Shown here: in pieces, positions 25,391 to 33,928 of the stretch
Layout of the letters: each line of letters starts with the position of its first letter
Position numbering within the stretch: the first letter of the stretch is position 1
Source of the DNA: Pseudooceanicola nanhaiensis
GTDB lineage: Bacteria > Pseudomonadota > Alphaproteobacteria > Rhodobacterales > Rhodobacteraceae
Assembly (NCBI RefSeq): GCF_020171315.1
Contig: NZ_JAIUZP010000008.1
Span: 1 to 64,000, forward strand
Length of the DNA: 64,000 nucleotides
Reading direction: 5' to 3'
Made by a program: the position numbers and the translations under genes
Notes under the pieces: model-generated
Told to the model about the DNA's origin: nothing
Database searches by the model: none
What the model saw: the letters and a program-made list of their open reading frames with translations, nothing else

Positions 25391-28300
25391 TCTGCTTGTC
25401 CCCGTCCTTGTCGAAGAAGACCTGATCCACGATCTTCGCCTTGATGAAGCCGCCCTTGCCGTCGGCGAAGTCCAGCACCTCGCCCATCCGGTCGGGCCCG
25501 TGCAGCACGAGGCCCATCGCGATGCCCCGGCCCAGCGTGGGCGAATGATAGGTCGAGGTCACACGGCCCTGCGTGTTGCGCTGACCGTTGGCATTGTCGC
25601 CCTCGGCCACCGCGAGGGCGCCCTCCGGCAGGACCGAGCCATCGACGGTTTCCAGACCCACCAGCGACCAGCGGTTCGGATTGTCCATGAAGCTGCGCGC
25701 CTGAGCCCGCTTGCCGATGTAATCCTCTTTCTTCTTCGAGATCGCCCAGTGCAGCCCCAGATCCTGCGGGATCACGGTGCCGTCGGTCTCGTCGCCGATC
25801 ATGATGAAGCCCTTCTCGGCCCGCAGCACGTGCAGCGCCTCGGTGCCATAGGGGGTGATCCCGAACTCCTGACCGGCGTCCCAGATCGCTTCCCAGAGCG
25901 CGAGGCCCTTGGAGGCCGGCACGGCGATCTCGTAGCTGAGCTCGCCCGAGAAGGAGATCCGGAAGGCCCGCACGGCGATCCCGCCGAGGGTGAGGTCCTT
26001 CATGGTCATGAAGGGGAAGTCCTCGCCCGAGACGCCCTGCCCGCCCAGCTTCTCCAGAAGCTTGCGCGCCTTGGGGCCGACCACGGCGATCTGCGCGTAT
26101 TGCTCGGTCACGTTGGCGGTGTAGACCTTCCAGTCCCACCACTCGGTCTGAAGCCACTCTTCCATGTGGGCGTGGATATGCTCCGCCCCGCCGGTGGTGG
26201 TGTGGCAGAGGAAGGTGTCCTCATCCAGCCGCACGACCACGCCGTCGTCCATGAGGAAGCCGTTCTCGTTGCACATCAGGCCATAGCGGCAGCGCCCCGG
26301 TTTCAGCGTCGACATCATGTTGGTGTAGAGCATGTCCATGAAACGGCCCGCGTCGGGGCCCTTCACGAGGATCTTGCCCAGCGTCGAAGCATCCAGCAGG
26401 CCGAGGCTGGCGCGGGTGGCCTTCACCTCGCGGTCCACGGCCGCGTGACGGCTCTCGCCCGCTTTCGGGAAGCAGAAGGGCCGCCGCCACTGGCCGACCG
26501 GCTCCCAGTCCGCGCCGTGGCTGTCGAGCCACTCGTGGATCGGGGTCCGGCGCAGGGGCTGGAAGACGTCGCCGCGGGCAGCCCCCGCGATCGCCCCGAA
26601 GGAGATCGGCGTATAGGGCGGCCGGAAGGTGGTGGTGCCCACCTGCGGGATCGGTGCGTTCAGCGCCTGCGACAGCACCGCCAGACCGTTGATGTTGGAG
26701 AGTTTCCCCTGATCCGTGGCCATGCCGAGCGTGGTGTAACGCTTGGTGTGCTCGACGCTCTCGTAGCCCTCGCGGGCCGCCAGTTGCACGTCCGACACCT
26801 TCACGTCGTTCTGGAAGTCGAGCCAGGCTTTCGCGCGCAGCTTGTACTCGGCGCCCTGCGGCATCATCCAGACCGGCTCCAGCGCGCTCTCGGCGGCGAT
26901 ATCAACCGGAAGCACATCGCCTGCAGCGGCGGTGAAGCCCGCGCCGGTCACGGCCTGAGCGCCCACCTCGACCGCATCGGCCAGAACCTCGGCCAGACCC
27001 ATCGGGCCCGAAGCGCTGCCCGCGGTCAGCACATAGCCCTGCCCGTCGGCCCCCAGCGGCGGACGCGCGGGATCGGGGCGGAACATGGCCGTGGCATCGT
27101 CCCAGAGCAGCTTGCCACCGCAGTGCGACCAGAGGTGCACCACGGGCGACCAGCCGCCCGACATGGCGATGGCGTCGCAGGGGATCGTCTCCAGCACGGC
27201 GCCTTCGCCGGCCTGCGCGCAAATCGCGGCACCGGTGACGCGCTTGCCGCCCTCGACCTTGGCGATGCCCATCCCCTTGCGCACGGAGATGCCCGCGGCC
27301 TCGGCCTCGGCGGCCAGAACACCGCCGCCGTTGGGACGGGCGTCGATGATCGCGGGCACCGTCAAGCCGGCGGCCTTCACCGCAAGCGCGGTCCGATAGG
27401 CGTCGTCGTTGTTGGTCACCACGACCACCCGGTCACCGGGCGAAACGGCATAGTTCACCACGTAGTCACGCAGCGCCGAGGCCAGCATCACGCCGGGCAC
27501 GTCGTTGCCCGCGAAGGCCAGCGGCCGCTCGATGGCGCCGGTGGCCGTCACGATCCGCGCGGCGCGGATGCGCCACAGGCGGTGACGGGGGCCGATGTTG
27601 CGCGGCGCGTGATCGGTCAGACGCTCGTAGCCAAGCGCATAGCCGTGATCGTAGACGCCGGAGCCCATGCAGCGCAGGCGCATGGTCACGTTGGGCAGCG
27701 CCTCCAGCTTCGAGACGAGCGCGTCGATATGGGCCTGCGCCGCGACGCCGCCGATCGTGCCGCCGTCCACCGGCGTGCGCCCGCCCCAATGGGAGGTCTG
27801 TTCCATCAGGATGACCCGGGCCCCTGCCTCACCGGCGGCCAGTGCCGCCGTCAGGCCCGCGATCCCGCCACCGATGACCAGCACGTCGCAGAAGGCATAG
27901 AAATGCTCGTAGCGATCCTCGTCGAGGTCCTTTGGCGCCGCGCCGAGGCCCGCCGAGTGACGGATGATCGGCTCGTAGAGGTGTTTCCAGAACGGCCGGG
28001 GCGCGATGAAGGTCTTGTAGTAGAAGCCCGCGGGCAGGAAACGCGAGAGCGAATTGTTCACCACGCCCACGTCGAAATCGAGGCTCGGCCAGTGGTTCTG
28101 GCTGCGCGCCTTGAGCCCGTCGAAGAGCTCGGTCGTGGTGGCGCGCTGGTTCGGTTCGAAGGTCGCGCCTTCGCCGAGGCCGACCAGCGCATTGGGCTCT
28201 TCCGCGCCCGAGGCGACGGGGCCGCGCGGGCGGTGATACTTGAAGCTCCGCCCCATCAGCAGCTGGTCGTTCGCCAGCAGCGCCGAGGCAAGCGTGTCGC

Positions 28301-28394
28301 CCTCGTAGCCGCGGAAGGACGCGCCGTTGAAGGAGAAGGAATACGCGGCGCCGCGGTTCAGCAGGCGGCCGCCGGTGGCCAGTCTGGTGCTCAT
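25383..28394 (-). CDS. soxA: Sarcosine oxidase, alpha subunit
   Basis: A 1003-residue subunit. The N-terminal region carries a 2Fe-2S ferredoxin-like fold typical of the family (EGDTLASALLAN). It is followed by a dinucleotide-binding FAD/NAD domain (VLVIGGGIAGLTAALAAGE near 170-188) and a C-terminal aminomethyltransferase (GcvT-like) domain from about 600 that binds tetrahydrofolate. It works with SoxB (covalent FMN), SoxD and SoxG. Length matches known heterotetrameric enzymes. The ATG at 28394 has AAAGGGG upstream; soxD ends 57 bases before it. Confidence 0.95.
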   Translation of the reverse strand: MSTRLATGGRLLNRGAAYSFSFNGASFRGYEGDTLASALLANDQLLMGRSFKYHRPRGPVASGAEEPNALVGLGEGATFEPNQRATTTELFDGLKARSQNHWPSLDFDVGVVNNSLSRFLPAGFYYKTFIAPRPFWKHLYEPIIRHSAGLGAAPKDLDEDRYEHFYAFCDVLVIGGGIAGLTAALAAGEAGARVILMEQTSHWGGRTPVDGGTIGGVAAQAHIDALVSKLEALPNVTMRLRCMGSGVYDHGYALGYERLTDHAPRNIGPRHRLWRIRAARIVTATGAIERPLAFAGNDVPGVMLASALRDYVVNYAVSPGDRVVVVTNNDDAYRTALAVKAAGLTVPAIIDARPNGGGVLAAEAEAAGISVRKGMGIAKVEGGKRVTGAAICAQAGEGAVLETIPCDAIAMSGGWSPVVHLWSHCGGKLLWDDATAMFRPDPARPPLGADGQGYVLTAGSASGPMGLAEVLADAVEVGAQAVTGAGFTAAAGDVLPVDIAAESALEPVWMMPQGAEYKLRAKAWLDFQNDVKVSDVQLAAREGYESVEHTKRYTTLGMATDQGKLSNINGLAVLSQALNAPIPQVGTTTFRPPYTPISFGAIAGAARGDVFQPLRRTPIHEWLDSHGADWEPVGQWRRPFCFPKAGESRHAAVDREVKATRASLGLLDASTLGKILVKGPDAGRFMDMLYTNMMSTLKPGRCRYGLMCNENGFLMDDGVVVRLDEDTFLCHTTTGGAEHIHAHMEEWLQTEWWDWKVYTANVTEQYAQIAVVGPKARKLLEKLGGQGVSGEDFPFMTMKDLTLGGIAVRAFRISFSGELSYEIAVPASKGLALWEAIWDAGQEFGITPYGTEALHVLRAEKGFIMIGDETDGTVIPQDLGLHWAISKKKEDYIGKRAQARSFMDNPNRWSLVGLETVDGSVLPEGALAVAEGDNANGQRNTQGRVTSTYHSPTLGRGIAMGLVLHGPDRMGEVLDFADGKGGFIKAKIVDQVFFDKDGDKQNV

Positions 28395-28451
28395 GCCGGG
28401 GTCCCCTTTGTGGTCTTGGTGTTCAGGTGAAGGGCCATCAGGTCTGCTGCC

Positions 28452-28781
28452 TCAGGAAAAGTCGCGCCAGGACCAGCCCGGACGTTTCTGGCGAATGATG
28501 TCCAGCAGCGCCTCGGGGGGCTGATGGGTCTGCGCGGGATAGGTGCCGAAAACCTCGAGCGTCGCGGTGCAGCGGGCGGCGTGGAACCACTTGCCGCAGC
28601 CATAGACATGGCGCCAGCGTTCGAAGTGCACGCCCTTCGGGTTCACCCGGTTGAACATGTAATCCTCGAAATCCGCGTCAGAGGAGCCGGGCCCGTAGCG
28701 CTTGAGATGCGCCTCGCCACCGGCGTGGAACTCGGTTTCCTCGGCAGTGACGCCGCAATGGGGACATGTGAGGATCAGCAT
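28452..28781 (-). CDS. soxD: Sarcosine oxidase, delta subunit
   Basis: A 109-residue zinc-binding small subunit. It begins MLILTCPHCGVTAEETEF (Cys6 and Cys9), with the further ligand region YGCGKWFHAARC later, the four-ligand pattern of SoxD. CGGAG stands 7 bases before the ATG at 28781. A terminator lies only about 50 bases upstream, so soxDAG must start from a promoter in this short gap or depend on read-through. In most genomes soxB precedes soxD directly; here it is 1.5 kb away. Confidence 0.93.
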   Translation of the reverse strand: MLILTCPHCGVTAEETEFHAGGEAHLKRYGPGSSDADFEDYMFNRVNPKGVHFERWRHVYGCGKWFHAARCTATLEVFGTYPAQTHQPPEALLDIIRQKRPGWSWRDFS

Positions 28782-28829
28782 GGGCGATCTCCGGTCTTGA
28801 GAGAGGTCTGGGAAGGGATGTGCGGACGC

Positions 28830-28860
28830 AAAAAGGGGCCGACGCACGCGGCGCCGGCCC
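28830..28860 (-). terminator. Terminator between the 52-residue gene and soxD
   Basis: On minus, GGGCCGGCG (28852-28860) pairs with CGTCGGCCC (28836-28844, one G-T pair), then C and TTTTT (28830-28834). It is placed 30 bases past the small gene's stop. Confidence 0.75.
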
Positions 28861-28889
28861 TTAAGGTCAGGTAAGGGACAGGGAAAAGA

Positions 28890-29048
28890 TCAGTTGCCGT
28901 TTGGCAGGTCGATCTGGATTTCAGGCTCATCCGCGCCGGGGACGTCCCCGCCGGAGAATATGAACCAGACAAGGCCCGCAACGACGACGACAAGCGCGCC
29001 GACGATGAAACCGAGCGTGGTGTTGGAGCCGTTACCAGATTGTGCCAT
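28890..29048 (-). CDS. Small membrane protein, 52 residues
   Basis: ATG 29048, stop TGA at 28890-28892, GGAGG 7 bases upstream. After a polar Asn/Gly/Ser start (MAQSGNGSNTT) comes one membrane helix (LGFIVGALVVVVAGLVWFIF), then an acidic tail (DVPGADEPEIQIDLPNGN). Its plan (polar N-terminus, FIVGxLVV helix, GG, acidic tail) matches that of the 101-residue protein just upstream, so the two look like paralogues. It has its own terminator. Function unknown. Confidence 0.75.
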   Translation of the reverse strand: MAQSGNGSNTTLGFIVGALVVVVAGLVWFIFSGGDVPGADEPEIQIDLPNGN

Positions 29049-29157
29049 TCGTAAACCTCCGTCTTCCCAGGCAGTAAAGGGAGAACGCGAGGGTCACGGG
29101 CAAAGTTCCCGGAAAGGTTCAGTTTTTTCATGTCCGCGCGGAAAGGCAGACGTGCTT

Positions 29158-29206
29158 CGGGGCCCCGGACCATCGGTCGGGACCCCGTGACGATTGCAGC
29201 AATCGT
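29158..29206. other. Two adjacent inverted repeats after the 101-residue gene
   Basis: An imperfect GC stem (about 29158-29187, GGGGCCCCGGACC against GTCGGGACCCC) is followed by a perfect ACGATTGC/GCAATCGT repeat (29190-29197, 29199-29206). They are likely transcription-end or RNA-stability structures between the two small genes. Confidence 0.4.
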
Positions 29207-29243
29207 AAGGCGCGCGCGCAGGCGCAGCCCGGTGGTCAGGTGA

Positions 29244-29549
29244 TCAGTTGCCCGAGGCGCCAGCGGCCGCGGTTGCGCCATCGCTGCCGGTTGCCCCGGC
29301 TGCGGCTTCGGCGCCGTCCGAGCCGCTTTCGGCTGCGGCTGCGCCATCGGTGCTGCCGGCAGAGCTGTCCGCGGTTGCGTTGATCTCGATCTTGTCGCCG
29401 GTAGGCGCTGCGCGTTCGCCGCCCATCGAGCCGCCGCCAAAGAGGACGTAGGCGATGATGCCGACAGCGACGACAAGGCCGCCGACGATGAAGGCAATGA
29501 CGGCGCCGCCGCCGGAACGCTGCTCGGTCGTGTTGTGGTACTCGGCCAT
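29244..29549 (-). CDS. Small membrane protein with Ala/Gly/Ser-rich tail, 101 residues
   Basis: ATG 29549. The N-terminus MAEYHNTTEQRSGGG is polar, residues about 17-37 (VIAFIVGGLVVAVGIIAYVLF) form one membrane helix, and the remaining 60 residues are low-complexity Ala/Gly/Ser/Asp, probably an extended acidic periplasmic tail. Its layout matches the 52-residue protein downstream. It stands divergently to the 157-residue protein gene across a 272-base, comparatively AT-rich region that should hold both promoters. Function unknown. Confidence 0.72.
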   Translation of the reverse strand: MAEYHNTTEQRSGGGAVIAFIVGGLVVAVGIIAYVLFGGGSMGGERAAPTGDKIEINATADSSAGSTDGAAAAESGSDGAEAAAGATGSDGATAAAGASGN

Positions 29550-29821
29550 GAAGTGGGGCCCTCCGGTGTGGTTAGCTTCGACACCGAAACGTGATCCTCC
29601 CCGCCCCGGTTCCCCGTGCAGCCCTGATCGAGGCCCCGACGCAGCGAAACTCCGCCGATCCGGGAACCTTTCGCATAAGTTGCGCGTTCTGCCAAAGAAA
29701 CAGGCAAACCGCGAGCGGAGCAACAGTTTTTGCGGCCCGCGTTAACAACTCTACAACATTTTGTGGCATCATGATCGGCAGAGACACGCACATAATCGGG
29801 CACTGGCAGGGAGAGCATGCC

Positions 29822-30295
29822 ATGACGACCGAAACGACCACCGATACGACCCACGACCGGACGATCAGCTTCACGACCGCCCCGCCACGGGAGCGGCGCG
29901 TGACCTTCCGGGTCTACTCCTCGCTGCGGGACCTGCCACAGGCCCCCGGCCTCTACGTTCTTCTGGCCCGACTGCCCGGCCGCGCTGATGAGGCGCGGCC
30001 TTTGTATTTCGGGCTGGCCCCCAACGGGCTCGACCGCGATGTTCCGCGAAGCGAGATCTTCCATACGGCAATGCGCAACGGGTTGACCCAGTTCGCCGCC
30101 GTGGCGATGCCGGGCCTCGCCCTCAGCGATCACGACGCCATGCTGGACCTGGCCCGCACGCTGGGGCGCGACAACCACGCCTCGCTCAACGCGGCCCGGG
30201 AGGCGCTCAGAAACATCGACGCCGTCCAGCGCGCCCGCAGCACCGCGCGCGCAGCGCGGTCCGACGGCGACGACGGTCCGATCGCGGCGGAGTGA
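29822..30295 (+). CDS. Uncharacterised protein, possible GIY-YIG-like fold
   Basis: A 157-residue protein starting at ATG 29822 after GGGAGAG. Residues 1-20 are Thr-rich. The middle has LPQAPGLYVLL and RPLYFGLAPNGLD, where G43-L-Y45 and Y62-F-G64 stand like the two motif strands of GIY-YIG domains; the following arginines and glutamate fit only loosely. The C-terminus is a long Ala/Arg helix. The nuclease assignment is weak and should be read as a fold suggestion. It is convergent with soxB and lies within the interrupted sox locus. Confidence 0.65.
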   Translation: MTTETTTDTTHDRTISFTTAPPRERRVTFRVYSSLRDLPQAPGLYVLLARLPGRADEARPLYFGLAPNGLDRDVPRSEIFHTAMRNGLTQFAAVAMPGLALSDHDAMLDLARTLGRDNHASLNAAREALRNIDAVQRARSTARAARSDGDDGPIAAE

Positions 30296-30324
30296 CCGCC
30301 GCTGGCTGAGCGCCGCATCGTGCA

Positions 30325-31572
30325 TCAGTGCGCGACCCCTGCGGCCACGCTTTCGTCGATGAACCGGCCCTGACGGAACCGGTCGAGGCCGAATTCGGCC
30401 GCCAGCGGCCCGGGGGTGCCCTTGGCCATCATGTCGGCCATCGCCCAGCCGGAGCCCGGGATCGCCTTGAAGCCGCCGGTGCCCCAGCCGCAGTTGATGT
30501 AGGTGTTTCCCAGCGGCGTCTGCGAGATGATCGGCGAGCGGTCGCCGGTCATGTCCACGATCCCGCCCCACTGGCGCAGCATCTTGAGTCGCGAGATGAC
30601 CGGGAAGGTCTCGATCAGGGCGCGCACCGTCTCCTCGATATGCTGGAAGGAGCCGCGCTGCGTGTAGTTGTTGAACTGGTCCGCGCCGCCGCCGATCACC
30701 ATCTCGCCCTTGTCGGATTGCGACATGTAGCCGTGCACCGTGTTCGCCATGACGACGATGTCCATGCAGGGCTTGATCGGTTCGGAGACGAGCGCCTGAA
30801 GCGCCACGGATTCCACCGGCAGACGGAAGCCTGCCATCTCGGCCAGCACGCCCGAGTGACCGGCCACCACGATGCCGAGGCGGGAACAGCCGATGTCGCC
30901 CTTCGTCGTCTCGACGCCGGTGACCTTGCCGTTTTCCTGCCGGATGCCGGTGACTTCGCACTGCTGGATGATGTCCATGCCCATGTCGGAGCAGGCCCTT
31001 GCATAGCCCCAGGCCACGGCATCGTGCCGGGCGGTGCCGCCACGGGGCTGCCACTGGCCACCCAGAACCGGGTAGCGCGGCCCGTCGAGGCGGATGATCG
31101 GGCAGATCTCCTTGACCTTCTCGGGGCCGACGAATTCCGTCTCCACGCCCTGCAGCGAGTTGGCGATGGCCGTGCGCTTGTAGCCGCGGACCTCGTGTTC
31201 GGTCTGGGCCAGCATCAGCACGCCGCGCGGGCTGAACATGACGTTGTAGTTCAGGTCCTGGCTGAGGCCCTCGTAGAGGCTGCGCGCCTTCTCGTAGATC
31301 GCGGCCGAACTGTCCTGCAGGTAGTTCGAGCGGATGATCGTCGTGTTCCGCCCGGTGTTGCCCCCGCCGAGCCAGCCCTTTTCGATGATCGCGACATTCT
31401 TGATGCCGTGGTTGCGGCCCAGGTAGTAGGCCGTCGCCAGACCGTGACCGCCGGCGCCGATGATGATCGTGTCATAGGACTTCTTCGGCGTGGGCGAGCG
31501 CCAGGCGCGCTCCCAACCGGTGTGGTGACGGGCCGCTTCGCGGGCGATGGCAAAGGCAGAATATCGTTTCAT
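30325..31572 (-). CDS. soxB: Sarcosine oxidase, beta subunit
   Basis: A 415-residue flavoprotein subunit that holds the sarcosine-oxidising site. The FAD motif GAGGHG is at 39-44; PRGGTARHDAVAWGYA (H183) lies where the covalent FMN histidine of the family is expected. Length equals the usual 417 or so. The ATG at 31572 is supported by the conserved MKRYSAFAIAREA start. In canonical operons soxBDAG are contiguous; here a plus-strand gene and two small minus genes separate soxB from soxD, so SoxB must come from its own transcript. An 18-bp perfect palindrome lies 110 bases upstream. Confidence 0.95.
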   Translation of the reverse strand: MKRYSAFAIAREAARHHTGWERAWRSPTPKKSYDTIIIGAGGHGLATAYYLGRNHGIKNVAIIEKGWLGGGNTGRNTTIIRSNYLQDSSAAIYEKARSLYEGLSQDLNYNVMFSPRGVLMLAQTEHEVRGYKRTAIANSLQGVETEFVGPEKVKEICPIIRLDGPRYPVLGGQWQPRGGTARHDAVAWGYARACSDMGMDIIQQCEVTGIRQENGKVTGVETTKGDIGCSRLGIVVAGHSGVLAEMAGFRLPVESVALQALVSEPIKPCMDIVVMANTVHGYMSQSDKGEMVIGGGADQFNNYTQRGSFQHIEETVRALIETFPVISRLKMLRQWGGIVDMTGDRSPIISQTPLGNTYINCGWGTGGFKAIPGSGWAMADMMAKGTPGPLAAEFGLDRFRQGRFIDESVAAGVAH

Positions 31573-31680
31573 CGGCAGAGGGACCTTTCTTGCGGGCGAT
31601 TCCCCGGTCCGGGGCCGCATTGGCAAACTGGCGTTTTCGGCAAGCATACCCCCGCCGCAAACCGTCACAATATGCTGCAC

Positions 31681-31698
31681 TTGCGACACGTGTCGCAA
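31681..31698. promoter_or_regulatory. Perfect 18-bp palindrome, likely operator
   Basis: TTGCGACACGTGTCGCAA is fully self-complementary and lies between the divergent soxB and ccmI genes, 109 bases before soxB and 145 before ccmI. Symmetry and spacing fit a dimeric repressor or activator. Its pattern TTGnnACAnnTGTnnCAA resembles the RpiR-linked sites near 53 kb, but the regulator is not known. Confidence 0.6.
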
Positions 31699-31843
31699 AC
31701 GGGACGCTGTCCGCGCATTTTCCGCATGGCGGAGCGGGACGGGCCGCGCTGCTTCACGAAGCCGCAAGAGGCCGGTTTATGCCTTTTGCCGCGCGGGCCT
31801 GTCGGCTACACCGGGCGCCGAAGCTGCGCGGAGACGAGTGTTT

Positions 31844-33064
31844 ATGCTGTTCTGGATCCTGATCGGTGTCATGGCCCTTGCCGTGGCGGTCGTGCTGGGC
31901 CTTGCCCTCCTGCGCCGTCCCGCGACGCAGGATCAGGATGCGGCGGACTATGACATCCGCGTCTACCGTGACCAGCTGGCCGAAATCGAACGCGACGCCG
32001 CCCGGGGCGTGATCCCCGCCGAGGAGGCCGAACGGATCCGCAACGAGGTCTCGCGCCGCCTGCTTTCGGCGGATGCCAAGCGCGGCACCTCCGGTGGGGC
32101 CGCTACGCTGCCCCGCGGGGTGATGCTGATCGCGGTCGCGCTGACCATCGGCGGCGCCGTGGCGCTCTACTGGCGGATCGGCGCACCGGGCTATGGCGAC
32201 CTGCCGCTGGCGGGCCGGATCGAGACCGCGCGCGAACTGCGCGAGAGCCGCCCGGATCAGGCCACCGCCGAGGCCTCGATGCCTGCGGCACCTGCCACCG
32301 ATGCCCCGGCGGAGTACAAGGACCTGATGGCCCGCCTGCGCGAGGCCGTGGCCCAGCGTCCCGGAGATGAGCAGGGTCTGCGCCTGCTGGCCCGCAACGA
32401 AGGCGCGCTCGGGAACTTCAAGGCCGCCTATACCGCGCAGGAGAAACTGCTGGGCGTCCTCGGCGCGCAGGCCACCGCGGTGGATTACGCTGATTACGCC
32501 GACATGCTGGTGCTGGCCGCCGGAGGCTATGTCTCGCCCGAGGCGGAGCGCGCGGTGCGCGCCGCCCTCGCCCGCGATGCCAAGAACGGCGCCGCGCAAT
32601 ATTACCTCGGCCTGATGATGCGCCAGACCGGCCGGCCCGATCTGGCCTTCCGGATCTGGGACGGGCTGCTGCGCCAGAGCGGCCCACAGGACGCATGGGT
32701 GCCGCCGATCCGCGCGCAGATCATGGAGGTTGCGCAGCTTGCGGGCCGCGACGACTACCAGCCGCCCCTGCCCGCTGCCAACCTGCCCGGCCCCTCCGAG
32801 GATGACATCGCCGCCGCGGGCGAACTTGACGACGAGGGTCGCCAGGCGATGATCCAGGGCATGGTCTCGGGTCTGGCCGAACGGCTGGCCAACCAGGGCG
32901 GCAGCGCCGACGAATGGGCCCGCCTGATCCGCGCCTATGGCGTCCTTGGCGATGCGGACCGTGCGCGCGCGATCCGCGACGAGGCGCTTGGCGTCTTCAC
33001 CACGGATCCGGCGGGGCTGAAACTCATTCAGCAAGCCGGACAGGATGCGGGGCTCGACGGATGA
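31844..33064 (+). CDS. ccmI: Cytochrome c biogenesis protein CcmI (CycH)
   Basis: A 406-residue inner-membrane protein with two membrane spans (MLFWILIGVMALAVAVVLGLALL and, after a cytoplasmic loop, LPRGVMLIAVALTIGGAVALYW). A periplasmic TPR-like domain follows (about 150-400). CcmI holds apocytochrome c for heme ligation by CcmF/H. The loop YRDQLAEIERDAARGVIPAEEAERIRNEV is diagnostic. The ATG at 31844 gives the correct first helix. The stop overlaps the ruvX start (ATGA). No other ccm gene is in the window. Confidence 0.9.
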   Translation: MLFWILIGVMALAVAVVLGLALLRRPATQDQDAADYDIRVYRDQLAEIERDAARGVIPAEEAERIRNEVSRRLLSADAKRGTSGGAATLPRGVMLIAVALTIGGAVALYWRIGAPGYGDLPLAGRIETARELRESRPDQATAEASMPAAPATDAPAEYKDLMARLREAVAQRPGDEQGLRLLARNEGALGNFKAAYTAQEKLLGVLGAQATAVDYADYADMLVLAAGGYVSPEAERAVRAALARDAKNGAAQYYLGLMMRQTGRPDLAFRIWDGLLRQSGPQDAWVPPIRAQIMEVAQLAGRDDYQPPLPAANLPGPSEDDIAAAGELDDEGRQAMIQGMVSGLAERLANQGGSADEWARLIRAYGVLGDADRARAIRDEALGVFTTDPAGLKLIQQAGQDAGLDG

Positions 33065-33546
33065 TCCACGACGAGATTGAAAGCTTCATCGCCGCCCTGC
33101 CCCCGATGCAGGCGCTCGCCGGGCTCGACCTTGGCGACAAGACCATCGGCGTGGCGGTCTCCGACACCTTCCTGTCGGTCGCGACCCCGCTCGAGACGGT
33201 GCGGCGCAAGAAGTTCGGCGTCGATGCCGCGCAGCTGCAGCGGATCATCGCGGAGCGCCGGATCGGGGGCCTCGTGCTCGGCCTTCCGCGCAACATGGAC
33301 GGCACCGAGGGCCCGCGTTGTCAGTCGACCCGGGCCTTTGCGCGCAACTTCAACCGGTTGGAGGGGATGGCGGACCTGCCGATCACCTTCTGGGACGAGC
33401 GCCTCTCGACCGTCGCGGCAGAACGCGCGCTGCTGGAGGCCGACACCTCCCGCCGCCGCCGGGCCGAGGTGATCGACCACGTGGCGGCCTCCTACATCCT
33501 TCAGGGCGCCCTTGACCGGATCCGCAACATCAAGGCCGGTGCATGA
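33061..33546 (+). CDS. ruvX: Putative pre-16S rRNA nuclease / Holliday junction resolvase, YqgF family
   Basis: A 161-residue RNase H-fold protein. It has GLDLGDKTIGVAVSD (first acidic residue), GLPRNMDGTEGP, TFWDERLSTVAAE (second acidic residue) and the C-terminal DHVAASYILQGAL. The family processes pre-16S rRNA and was earlier called a Holliday junction resolvase. It overlaps both neighbours by ATGA, so translation of ccmI, ruvX and the DUF1289 gene is coupled. Length is slightly above the usual 140-150 through an N-terminal extension. Confidence 0.93.
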   Translation: MIHDEIESFIAALPPMQALAGLDLGDKTIGVAVSDTFLSVATPLETVRRKKFGVDAAQLQRIIAERRIGGLVLGLPRNMDGTEGPRCQSTRAFARNFNRLEGMADLPITFWDERLSTVAAERALLEADTSRRRRAEVIDHVAASYILQGALDRIRNIKAGA

Positions 33547-33776
33547 CGGACGAGATCTGGAAGCGCGACGAGGTAGACAGCCCCTGCGTGAAGATCTGCG
33601 TCATCCACCCGGAAGAGAAGCTCTGCATCGGCTGCCTGCGCACGCTGGACGAAATCGCGGGCTGGAGCGCCATGACGCGGGACCAGCGCTGCGAGATCAT
33701 GCTGGGCCTCGCCGCGCGCAAGCCCCGGCTGGCCAAGCGACGCGGTGGGCGCAGCCGGACCCACGGCGCGGACTGA
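33543..33776 (+). CDS. DUF1289 small cysteine-rich protein
   Basis: A 77-residue protein. Cysteines C15, C19, C28 and C31 (SPCVKIC and LCIGC) form a compact metal-binding-like set, followed by RTLDEIAGW, the hallmark of DUF1289. The C-terminal 20 residues are basic. Function is unknown; it may bind zinc or an Fe-S cluster. Coupled by ATGA to ruvX. Confidence 0.88.
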   Translation: MTDEIWKRDEVDSPCVKICVIHPEEKLCIGCLRTLDEIAGWSAMTRDQRCEIMLGLAARKPRLAKRRGGRSRTHGAD

Positions 33777-33873
33777 CCGCGCGGATTGTGGGGGCCGGTT
33801 CGGCGGGTCACACGACGCGCCAGACCGAAGCCCGTTTGCCTGCTCCTCATGAACCCTCAGCTCAAGGCACATG

Positions 33874-33896
33874 AAAACGGGCCCCGCGGGGCCCGT
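33874..33896 (-). terminator. Palindromic terminator of the 191-residue gene
   Basis: ACGGGCCCCGCGGGGCCCGT (33877-33896) is a perfect palindrome; on minus TTT and CAT follow. It lies 33 bases past the gene's stop and about 100 bases after the convergent DUF1289 gene, so it may serve both. Confidence 0.7.
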
Positions 33897-33928
33897 CCGT
33901 GTCTGCACGAGAGGTCACGCGGCTACGC

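Noticed and set aside
24921-28430. A 1169-codon open frame on plus opposite soxA/soxG
   Set aside because: Low-complexity His/Arg/Gly/Ala translation, antisense to motif-complete sarcosine oxidase genes.
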